The position numbers and the translations under genes were made by a program. 31,401 nt of DNA from a virus. The stretch is taken from IMG/VR virus record IMGVR_UViG_3300044949_001812, positions 1 to 31,401 of that record, one strand, 5' to 3'. The notes under the pieces are model-generated. The model was not told the origin of the DNA. It searched no databases and was given only the letters and a program-made list of their open reading frames with translations. Position 1 is the stretch's first letter. The number at the start of each line of letters is the position of its first letter. This document shows, one piece after another, positions 24,207 through 30,093 of the stretch.

Positions 24207-24494
24207 TCAGAGCACGGACTTGCTGCCCTGGCACTTCCACTTCCGGCGAGAGAGGTTGTTCGGGCTGTTCGGATCGCTGCGCCAGTCGCCCTTGATTTTC
24301 GCGCTGCGCGCGCAATAAGAGTCCCCCTTGCTAGTCCCAGGACGGATGCGGTCGCCGCCGTCGGCCGCCTTGCCGGCCTGGCCGTAGCGGACGGTGCGCG
24401 TGCGCCCCGTCTCGGGGTTCTTCACGACTTTGGTGAAGCGTTTCCCGGTCGAAAACTCGATGAGGGCGAGGCGGGCTTCGATCTTCGGGTTCAC
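24207..24494 (-). CDS. Small Cys-containing basic protein with ARLxxIEF motif
   Basis: 95 aa from a GTG that overlaps the previous stop (GTGA). The N-terminus (MNPKIEARLALIEFSTGKRF) carries the ARLVEF-like motif seen in the 445-aa and 224-aa proteins. The remainder is basic: VKNPETGRTRTVRYG, then GDRIRPGTSKGDSYCARS and NSPNNLSRRKWKC. I recall the CARS-to-RRKWKC pattern from small proteins of other tailed phages but cannot name the family with certainty. Two Cys about 30 residues apart could form a small metal or disulfide unit. Its position before the portal suggests a head component. Confidence 0.65.
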   Translation of the reverse strand: MNPKIEARLALIEFSTGKRFTKVVKNPETGRTRTVRYGQAGKAADGGDRIRPGTSKGDSYCARSAKIKGDWRSDPNSPNNLSRRKWKCQGSKSVL

Positions 24495-24754
24495 CAGTTA
24501 CCTCCGATGCGGACGCCGCTGAAGTCGGGGATCAGGGGCTTGTTGCCGACGCCGTTGCTCGGGCTGCGCTCGTTCTTGACCTGGTAGGCCGCCTCGAGGC
24601 GGTCGCGGATCTCCGCGGTCGAGCGCGAGTAGGAACGGTTGCCCTCGGTCTGGGCGTTGAAGGTGTTACGGCTCTGCCCCTCCAGCCACGTGATCTCGGC
24701 GTCGAGCTTGGCGTCGTCGTAGTTGCGGTAGACCGAATACCATTCCGGGGACAT
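24491..24754 (-). CDS. gpW-like head-tail connector
   Basis: 87 aa starting at ATG 24754, chosen because GGTTGAC lies 14 nt upstream; an in-frame GTG sits at 24766. The helix-loop-helix pattern (YDDAKLDAEITWLEGQSRNTF, then SRSTAEIRDRLEAAYQVKNE) and the TEGNRSYSRSTAEI hairpin match the gpW family of small connector proteins that plug the portal. The location between terminase and portal is that of lambda W. Sequence similarity in this family is low, so the call leans on pattern and position. Confidence 0.65.
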   Translation of the reverse strand: MSPEWYSVYRNYDDAKLDAEITWLEGQSRNTFNAQTEGNRSYSRSTAEIRDRLEAAYQVKNERSPSNGVGNKPLIPDFSGVRIGGNW

Positions 24755-24768
24755 GCCTCGGCGCACGA

Positions 24769-24775
24769 GTCAACC
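24769..24775 (-). promoter_or_regulatory. Start-associated GGTTGAC, 14 nt before ATG 24754
   Basis: The TGA of the preceding 66-aa gene is inside this heptamer. Confidence 0.55.
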
Positions 24776-24970
24776 CGCGCCAACCCTCGCCAGCGTGAAG
24801 GTCTTCTTGAACGCCTTCAAATCGCCGCGCCAGGTCATGCCCGCGCCGCCACCCGTGCCAACCTCGCTCCAAAGGACCATGTCCTGCGGATTGACCTCGA
24901 CGACGCGGAAGACGTGGCCGGCCAGCGGGCCCGACTGAGACACGGCTTTGAAACGACGGTCCCAGTTCAT
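24770..24970 (-). CDS. Small hypothetical protein, 66 aa
   Basis: ATG overlaps the previous stop (ATGA). The product has beta-strand spacing: FKAVSQSGPLAGHVFRVVEV, QDMVLWSEVGTGGG, MTWRGDLKAFKKTFTLARV. It is a small beta-barrel-like protein with no recognised family. The TGA lies inside GGTTGAC of the next gene. Its position between regulators and connector gives no firm function. Confidence 0.6.
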   Translation of the reverse strand: MNWDRRFKAVSQSGPLAGHVFRVVEVNPQDMVLWSEVGTGGGAGMTWRGDLKAFKKTFTLARVGAG

Positions 24971-25608
24971 GCGAGGTCGCGGAAGATGGGGGCAAGAATC
25001 TTGCGGAGCTCGACGCGCATGACCGGGGTCATGCCCGAGCGCGCGGCATTGTAGTCGCGCGCGAACTGGCGCGTGGTCTCGAAGATCGAGGTGGTGCCGG
25101 CGTCGGCCCGCTCGGGGGCGTGCTCGGCGTGGTCGCGGCGGAGCCTGTCGCGGAGCTGGCGGACGCTGACCCCGCCCTGGCTCACGTAGTCGACCCAGGC
25201 CTCGTGCTCATCGGGGTCGGCGCGGCCAACGATCTCGACGGCGTGGCTGAAGGTGACGTGGTCCCGACGTCGGGAAATGGGGAGCCGACGGCAGACGGTG
25301 GCGGCATTGCGGAGGGTCTGCTCGGCGAGGCCGGTCTTCTCGGATATGTCGGCGTAGAGCTCGGACGGCTCACGGTCGCCCCAGTGGCTCTTGCGGAAGC
25401 GGTCGTTGCCGTAGACCAGCCAATCACCGATGGCCCAGGTCGCCATGCGGTTCACGTCGACGACGGCGCGGCCGACGCGCATCCAGTCGTCGTAGCTGAG
25501 GCCGTCAGGGATGACGAGGCCGTTGCGTTCGGGGATCACGCCCTCCGGGAGCGGCGCGATCGAGGCGGAGGGGGCTGCGGTTGGTGAGAGCGTATTGGCG
25601 GCTTGCAT
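24967..25608 (-). CDS. LmbU-like DNA-binding regulator
   Basis: 213 aa from ATG 25608; an in-frame GTG at 25668 would add 20 residues. The core (LSYDDWMRVGRAVVDVNRMATWAIGDWL, TGLAEQTLRNAATVCRRLPISRR, VTFSHAVEIVGRADPDEHEAWV, VSVRQLRDRLR) follows the consensus I remember for LmbU-type regulators and related ParB-like HTH proteins (WxxGDWLxYG, TLRNxAxVxRR, SFxHxxEV, LRxRLR). It probably binds DNA as a transcription factor. Its first 105 bp overlap the 3' end of the sigma-like gene. It is encoded within the packaging cluster, so it may control late genes. A perfect palindrome copy lies inside it. Confidence 0.65.
   Translation of the reverse strand: MQAANTLSPTAAPSASIAPLPEGVIPERNGLVIPDGLSYDDWMRVGRAVVDVNRMATWAIGDWLVYGNDRFRKSHWGDREPSELYADISEKTGLAEQTLRNAATVCRRLPISRRRDHVTFSHAVEIVGRADPDEHEAWVDYVSQGGVSVRQLRDRLRRDHAEHAPERADAGTTSIFETTRQFARDYNAARSGMTPVMRVELRKILAPIFRDLA
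25262..25275. promoter_or_regulatory. Dispersed palindrome copy 6, perfect (intragenic)
   Basis: TCCCGACGTCGGGA within the LmbU-like gene, at ISRRRD. Confidence 0.5.
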
Positions 25609-25933
25609 GGGCGGATTTGTTGTTGAACGACAGGGGGAGGTGGAGGTCGGCGCGGATCTTGCCGACACGCTTAGACACGGCGGCTTTGGTGATGCCGTGT
25701 CGGGCGCCTACGGTGGTCATGGTCTCGCCCTCCAGTTCGGCATCGCCGAGGGCGAGGTAGAGGCAGTCGACCGTCAGGCGGGCGCGAGGCTGGGAGCGGA
25801 CGTAACTCACGAGCCTGCGAGCGAACTCGAGCGACTCGGCGGCGTGATTGGCGGTGGGCTGGGGCGGCTCCTCATCGACTTCGTCGTAAGGAAACTCGGT
25901 GGCCAGCTCCCGGGAGTTCTCATGCAGCGGCAT
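25505..25933 (-). CDS. Sigma-70 region 4-like helix-turn-helix protein
   Basis: 142 aa. The acidic N-terminus leads into a helical region with a clear HTH: LTVDCLYLALGDAELEGETM, then TTVGARHGITKAAVSKRVGKI. This matches sigma-70 region 4-type or phage late regulators, with GITKAAVSKRVGKIR as the recognition helix area. The C-terminal tail (about 100-142) is low in structure and overlaps the LmbU-like gene. Just downstream of TerL, it might act in late transcription or in packaging-site recognition. No upstream motif or Shine-Dalgarno sequence is seen. Confidence 0.7.
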   Translation of the reverse strand: MPLHENSRELATEFPYDEVDEEPPQPTANHAAESLEFARRLVSYVRSQPRARLTVDCLYLALGDAELEGETMTTVGARHGITKAAVSKRVGKIRADLHLPLSFNNKSAHASRQYALTNRSPLRLDRAAPGGRDPRTQRPRHP

Positions 25934-25967
25934 CGGGACGATAGACCGCTGAGAACGAGACTCAGTG

Positions 25968-28901
25968 TCAAGAGCGATTGTTAGGAGTTGTTATCTCCAT
26001 GAGGCCGGTGGCGCAGGCGGCGGCGAGGGCCATTCGGAGGCAGTTGCCGGCGATGCTCGGGAATCCCTTGCGGCGGACGATCAAAGTGCCGTTGGGGACC
26101 GTCGCGCAGTAGACCGGGCCGGAGTAGGGCACCTTCTCGACGAGGAACTTGTTCTTGCAGTCGCGGAGGAGGACGTGAGGGATGTTGCGAACTGTTACCC
26201 GGTAGTGGGGTAGAGCCACGCCGGAGCGCCCAGCGATGTTCCAGACGCCCTCGGGCATCGCGACCGTGCGCGAGGTGAGGCCAACCTTCAGAAGCAGTTC
26301 GGCCGTGTCGTCCGCGAGCTGCTTGCTCGTGGTGGAGAGAAGGCGCTTCTTGCCCAAGTGGCCGTCCCCGAGAAACAGGCCCGCGAGATAGGCAGAGATG
26401 ACGCGGGGGGTGGCATCTTTGATCCACTGCGGAACTCGCTTGTTCTCGGCCAGATGACCGCACTCGGAGACGAGCGCGGTGAGCTGCTGGTTTCCGGCGT
26501 AATAGGTGCCGCGCTTATTGCGACTGAACTTCCACGGGAGCCGGCTGAGGGTTTCGCGCCACAGCGCGCCATCGCGGACGGTGCCGACCTTCTGAGACAC
26601 GTCGGTCTGGCTCGACCCGTCCCGACGTCGGTATAGGCAGCCCTCCGCGGTGAACCAGCCGAGGAATCGGGCCAACACCTCGCGATCCACTTCCGTCGCT
26701 TTCATGCAGCGGGTGGCGGGTATTTGAACTGGCCCAGTGAGGCCATCGCCCTCCCACACGGACGCCGTGACCTTGATGCGGTCCCAAAGGGTGAGCTCAT
26801 CGGCGCGCTTGATTGAGTCGACGAAGCGTTGGCGGAGCGTGCCGAACTCGTCGCGGAAATGCCGACGCTCCTCGACGACCATGCGGTGGTCGGGCGTGAC
26901 CGCGAACGACATCGCGCGGTGCTTGCACTCGAGCAGGTGACCGTCGTGGTGCTTAGCGATGAGGGCCTCGGGGCGGTGGTATTCGATCTGGTCGCGGTCC
27001 AGGTTCACCGTCGCGAAAAGGCTGTCGTGGCTCACCTCGGTCCACTTCTTCCAGCCGTCGCGGGTAAGCACCTCAGTCTCGGGGTCAAAACACGAGCCCC
27101 AGTGATCGTCGGGGCGCTTCTGCACCCACTCGGTCTCGATCACGCCGTTGGCCTTCTCGTTGTCCCGGCGCTCGTAGGCGGTGAGCTGCATCTTGAACTC
27201 GTGGAGGTCATCGCCGTTGCCATTGATCTCAAACCGCGGGCCGACGCCGCGCATGCAGGCCTCCGCGCGGTCGAGCATGGAGGACTTGCTGAAGAGGAGC
27301 TGACGGAGCGGGGCGGCGCGGCCCGCCTGCTCGCTGCCGAGGTAGGGGTCGACGAAGGACCAGGTGTAGGGCAGGCGCAGGGTCTTGCCGTCGCCGAGCG
27401 CGAGGGTGTAGTGCGGGGCCTTGTCGCCCTTCATCGCTTTCCAGGCGTAGTTGCCGTCGGGGAGCTGGCCGCTCTCGAGGATGTAGCGGTAGACCTCCGC
27501 GGCCCAGTGGCCGCTGTCGATGCCGACGTTGGAAGCGGGGACGTGGTAGGTGGTCTGGAGGGCGCGCAGCTCCTCGACGCTCCAGGCCTTGCCCCAGGCG
27601 ACGGCGCGGTGGGCGCCGCCCTGGGCAAAGTCGAAGACGCCCCAGTAGAAGTGCCGACCGCCCTTGCCCTGGACGTCGACCATCATAAAGCGCCGCGCGG
27701 GCACGAAGGGCGGCAGGGTGGCGTCGTTGAAGTCGACGACGCGGTCGTCGATGTAGCTGTCGGATTTGCCGTAGCGCATCCGGTCGGTCCAGGGCTGACC
27801 GAGCTTCTCGGTGATGAAGGCCTTCAGCGGCTCGAAGTCGCCGTAGTCGTTGGCGATCTCGGCCTGGACGAACTGCTGCACGAGGGCCGACCATTTGATC
27901 CAGTAGGGTAGGAGGGCGTTCCAGGTGTAGCTGCGGCGCTCGGCGGGGGCGCTGGGGTTGTGCGGCACCCACTGACCGCGGTCGGCGAGCGTGCGGCGGA
28001 TGTCCGGGCGGTCTTGGTGGAGGTGGCCGCAGCGGGGGCAGACGTAACGGACGTGCGGGGCGAGCTTGTCGAAGTCCCACTTGCCGTCGGGAGTCTTGGC
28101 GCCGAGCACGTCCGACCACTTCACGCAGCGGGGGCGGCCGGTCGCGTCGGTCTCGGTCGGGTGCGCGGCCTTCATGTTCGCCCAGTCGAGCGGGCCGGAG
28201 TAGTCGCAGGCCTCGTTCAGGCAGGGGACGTGGTAGTGCCGCTGGTCGCCGTTCAGAAACTCGTTGTGGACGGTGTCGCGCTCCTTCTCCGGTGTGGTCA
28301 GGATGACGATGCGGCTGTTCCAGAAGGTGGTGACGCGGGCCTTGGCCATCGGCAGCGCCCAGGCGGGCCAGTTGCGCACCTCGTCGCAGAGGAGAAATCG
28401 GCGGGGGCGGCTCTGGAGCTTCGCCTTGGCGTTGGCGCCGACCGCCTCCAGCATCATCGTCGGGAAGAGGATCTCAGTCGTCTTCGCCAAGGTGCGGTCG
28501 TCGGGGATGGAGGAGGCGACGGGCGGGCACGACCGCAGAGCGGGCATGAGGCGCTCGTTGCAGAACTTCAGGGCCTCGTCCTCCGACGACGTGATCCACA
28601 TGGTCGGGGACGGGTCCTCGGCCACGATCCAGGAGAGGAGGGCCAGCATGGTCTCCGTCTTCGAGGACTGGGCGGAGCAGAGGACGGTGATCTGGCGGAT
28701 CGAGTTGTCGGCGAAGGTCTCCATGACCTCGCGCACCCACGGGGAGGTTTCGCTGCGCCACTTGCCGCCGGCGGAGAGGGCCGAGACGGGCGGGACATAG
28801 TAGTCCTCGGCCCATTGCCACGGCGGACGGCGGTCGGCGGGCTTCCAAGCCAACGTGGCGGCCTTGGCGACCGGGTCGTAGGCGGGGGCAGGGGTGCTCA
28901 C
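25968..28901 (-). CDS. terL: Terminase large subunit (GpA family) with in-frame intein
   Basis: 977-aa precursor. The N-terminal ATPase has a Walker A-like SAQSSKTE (76-83) and Walker B LLCDE (170-174). Zinc-type Cys pairs are at C227/C232 and C288/C291. The nuclease domain has MVDVQGKGG (D409) and VGIDSGHWAAE (D462). Residues 604-953 are an intein (separate entry). The spliced protein would be 627 aa, the usual length for lambda gpA-type terminases. The packaging motor cuts concatemers and pumps DNA into the head through the portal. The start GTG overlaps the small-subunit stop (GTGA). In the C-terminal motif, where relatives usually have an acidic residue before Cys, Ser603 stands at the splice junction (HWGS-CLRM). 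Confidence 0.93.
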   Translation of the reverse strand: MSTPAPAYDPVAKAATLAWKPADRRPPWQWAEDYYVPPVSALSAGGKWRSETSPWVREVMETFADNSIRQITVLCSAQSSKTETMLALLSWIVAEDPSPTMWITSSEDEALKFCNERLMPALRSCPPVASSIPDDRTLAKTTEILFPTMMLEAVGANAKAKLQSRPRRFLLCDEVRNWPAWALPMAKARVTTFWNSRIVILTTPEKERDTVHNEFLNGDQRHYHVPCLNEACDYSGPLDWANMKAAHPTETDATGRPRCVKWSDVLGAKTPDGKWDFDKLAPHVRYVCPRCGHLHQDRPDIRRTLADRGQWVPHNPSAPAERRSYTWNALLPYWIKWSALVQQFVQAEIANDYGDFEPLKAFITEKLGQPWTDRMRYGKSDSYIDDRVVDFNDATLPPFVPARRFMMVDVQGKGGRHFYWGVFDFAQGGAHRAVAWGKAWSVEELRALQTTYHVPASNVGIDSGHWAAEVYRYILESGQLPDGNYAWKAMKGDKAPHYTLALGDGKTLRLPYTWSFVDPYLGSEQAGRAAPLRQLLFSKSSMLDRAEACMRGVGPRFEINGNGDDLHEFKMQLTAYERRDNEKANGVIETEWVQKRPDDHWGSCFDPETEVLTRDGWKKWTEVSHDSLFATVNLDRDQIEYHRPEALIAKHHDGHLLECKHRAMSFAVTPDHRMVVEERRHFRDEFGTLRQRFVDSIKRADELTLWDRIKVTASVWEGDGLTGPVQIPATRCMKATEVDREVLARFLGWFTAEGCLYRRRDGSSQTDVSQKVGTVRDGALWRETLSRLPWKFSRNKRGTYYAGNQQLTALVSECGHLAENKRVPQWIKDATPRVISAYLAGLFLGDGHLGKKRLLSTTSKQLADDTAELLLKVGLTSRTVAMPEGVWNIAGRSGVALPHYRVTVRNIPHVLLRDCKNKFLVEKVPYSGPVYCATVPNGTLIVRRKGFPSIAGNCLRMALAAACATGLMEITTPNNRS
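26043..27092 (-). mobile_element. Intein with LAGLIDADG homing endonuclease in terL
   Basis: 350 residues (604-953 of the precursor). The N-splice block begins with Cys604 (CFDPETEVLTRDGW). Block B has TPDH with His672. Two dodecapeptide endonuclease motifs are FLGWFTAEG (746-754) and LAGLFLGDG (839-847). The C-terminal block reads VYCATVPNGTLIVRRKGFPS, with Asn953 and then Cys954 as +1 residue. The penultimate residue is Gly, not the usual His. The endonuclease looks intact, so homing is plausible. One palindrome copy (26620) falls inside it. Confidence 0.9.
26620..26633. promoter_or_regulatory. Dispersed palindrome copy 7 (intein)
   Basis: TCCCGACGTCGGTA, 13 of 14 matches, in the intein coding sequence. 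Confidence 0.4.
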
Positions 28902-29392
28902 AGGGGGCTCGTGGAGAGGGCTTGGAGGGCCTCGTCGATCTCACGGCGGAGGCGGGTCTCGATGTCGACCTCGCGGGTGAGGCCAATGAGCTGCGGGGCC
29001 ATGCGCGCGGGGATGGCCTGAAGCTGCTGGCGGGCCTTCACGACCATCTTGCCCACCGACTGCTCGATCTCGGTGTTGAGGGTGTAGTCCTTGCGGCGGA
29101 CCTGGAGCTCGAACTGGAGCTTCTCGTTCTGGAGTTTCAGCTTCTCCATCTCCAGCTTCGACTTGTCGGAGCCGCTACCGACGTTCGGGTCGATCAGGCT
29201 GCCGAAGTTGGCGTTGATGAAGGCCTGCCACTCGGCAATCTCGTAGCGGCCGTCCTTCGACCGGCCGGGGTTCCCTTCCAGCTTCAGGGCTTGCTGAATG
29301 ATTTTCCGGTCACGGGGAGGGGCAAGGTAGCCCCCGAGCTCGGTTTGGCTTTTGGCGAACCGGGGGACGGTTCCAGGCTTGCGGCGTGGCAT
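28898..29392 (-). CDS. terS: Terminase small subunit (Nu1-like)
   Basis: 164 aa. The N-terminal winged-HTH-like region (SQTELGGYLAPPRDRKIIQQAL, then YEIAEWQAFI) recognises the packaging site. A long coiled coil follows (KLEMEKLKLQNEKLQFELQV, then RRKDYTLNTEIEQSVGKMV), which makes the oligomer, and the C-terminal IETRLRREIDEALQAL helix probably contacts TerL. It is the first gene of the late operon and overlaps terL by four bases. GGTTGAC is 17 nt before the ATG. Confidence 0.85.
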   Translation of the reverse strand: MPRRKPGTVPRFAKSQTELGGYLAPPRDRKIIQQALKLEGNPGRSKDGRYEIAEWQAFINANFGSLIDPNVGSGSDKSKLEMEKLKLQNEKLQFELQVRRKDYTLNTEIEQSVGKMVVKARQQLQAIPARMAPQLIGLTREVDIETRLRREIDEALQALSTSPL

Positions 29393-29409
29393 TTGGAAAT
29401 GCCGGAACC

Positions 29410-29416
29410 GTCAACC
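29410..29416 (-). promoter_or_regulatory. Start-associated GGTTGAC, 17 nt before ATG 29392
   Basis: First copy of the motif in the late operon, upstream of terS. Confidence 0.55.
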
Positions 29417-29480
29417 GGAGCTTTGGCGCGAAAGATTTCTGAGAGTCTGGGCCGGGCTTTACGCCTCGAAAACAGGTGTA

Positions 29481-29612
29481 ATGTCGGAAGTCGTTGATGG
29501 GTTAGCGGCTTCTACGCCTTTACGCCTTTTCGGCAGTTCCAAGTTTCTCTGGGTTGGCGGTGCGCTTTTGGCCTTCTGTATATATTTATTCTTCTTCAGT
29601 TCAGTAAACTAA
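29481..29612 (+). CDS. Possible 43-aa membrane protein, doubtful
   Basis: ATG, then SEVVDGLAASTPLRLF and a hydrophobic run (FLWVGGALLAFCIYLFFFSS). A weak AGGTG precedes the ATG. The ORF overlaps the repeat cluster and the candidate leftward promoter, which argues against a real gene. Confidence 0.25.
   Translation: MSEVVDGLAASTPLRLFGSSKFLWVGGALLAFCIYLFFFSSVN
29579..29608 (-). promoter_or_regulatory. Candidate leftward late promoter
   Basis: Minus strand TTTACT (29603-29608), 18-bp spacer, TATATA (29579-29584). It lies about 190 bp upstream of terS in an AT-rich stretch. A TATAAT also lies on the minus strand near 29980-29985 without a good -35. Confidence 0.4.
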
Positions 29613-29785
29613 GAGAAAGAGGTGTAAGGCGTAAAATCGCTGCGGAAGTCGTTGGTGGGAAGGGAGGTTGCGTCGGTTACACCTGTTTACCGCAAGTGTT
29701 TTGCCGTGCCGTTCTTTGATCGGGCGCAGTTCGGGTAACCCCTTGGGGGATTCACCTATGCGCGGCCCCTTGACGTTTCGCTCTC

Positions 29786-29887
29786 CGGCCACCACGGTGC
29801 GGACTCCGCAGTCTGGAGTGGTATCCTGCTGTGGTTATTTGAGTTGAAGCGCCGCCCGTTTTCTCGGGTGGCGCTTCTTCCGTTTTT
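29786..29887 (+). ncRNA. Possible structured RNA ending in a terminator
   Basis: Nested stems: ACCAC with GTGGT around TGCGG-act-CCGCA, followed directly by the strong terminator hairpin. No open reading frame longer than 29 codons is present. It could be a small phage RNA or a leader. No known RNA family is recognised. Confidence 0.3.
29846..29887 (+). terminator. Rightward rho-independent terminator
   Basis: GAAGCGCCGCCCG, loop TTTTCT, CGGGTGGCGCTTC (13-bp stem with one G-T pair), then TTCCGTTTTT. It stops transcripts from the repeat cluster before they reach the 340-aa gene. Confidence 0.8.
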
Positions 29888-30093
29888 AGGCCATTTTCCG
29901 GCGCCACCACGGCCCAGGATCAAGTCGCTGAATGGTAGGGATTTGGGCGTTTTCGTATCCGGTTTGTGGATACACTTAATTATACATAAGTAAGCGTAAG
30001 TGAACGATTTAGAGCCTGTTTTTTGTGCTTCACGCGGGACGGGGCATCGGGTAAGGTATCGGTCCCGGGCAATTCCGCCCGGCTCAAATAACC

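Larger units (their letters stand above)
29458..29688. repeat. Repeat cluster with inverted 12-mers, iteron- or operator-like
   Basis: AAACAGGTGTAA at 29470-29481 and its exact inverse TTACACCTGTTT at 29677-29688; GGTGTAA again at 29621. CGGAAGTCGTTGATGGG (29485-29501) and CGGAAGTCGTTGGTGGG (29643-29659) are direct repeats with one mismatch. TTTACGCC occurs at 29458 and 29519 and inverted at 29628. Candidate packaging, replication or regulatory site. Confidence 0.6.
29393..30093. other. 700-bp control region between divergent genes
   Basis: Less GC-rich than the rest, with no convincing gene. It holds GGTTGAC for terS, two copies of a repeated element with inverted 12-mers, candidate promoters, a small possible ORF, a structured RNA-like segment with a terminator, and a hairpin (CCGGGC / GCCCGG, near 30067-30082) just before the rightward gene. 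Also present are GTATCC / GGATAC arms around 29958-29975 and a tandem TAAGTAAGCG TAAGTGAACG. By lambda-like convention the packaging site (cos or pac) should lie near here, next to terS. Confidence 0.55.

Noticed and set aside
22407-24587. 726-codon open frame antisense to the portal gene
   Set aside because: Same high-GC shadow effect. The portal protein is confidently recognised on the other strand.
26829-27911. Long open frame antisense to the terminase
   Set aside because: Shadow of terL and its intein; composition biased, no motif.
15593-29416. GGTTGAC read as -35 promoter boxes
   Set aside because: At 14-17 nt from the start codon the transcript would begin inside the gene. No -10 boxes were seen at the right spacing in the copies examined.
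29758-29847. 29-codon ORF before the rightward terminator
   Set aside because: Too short, no ribosome site, and it overlaps the RNA stems.
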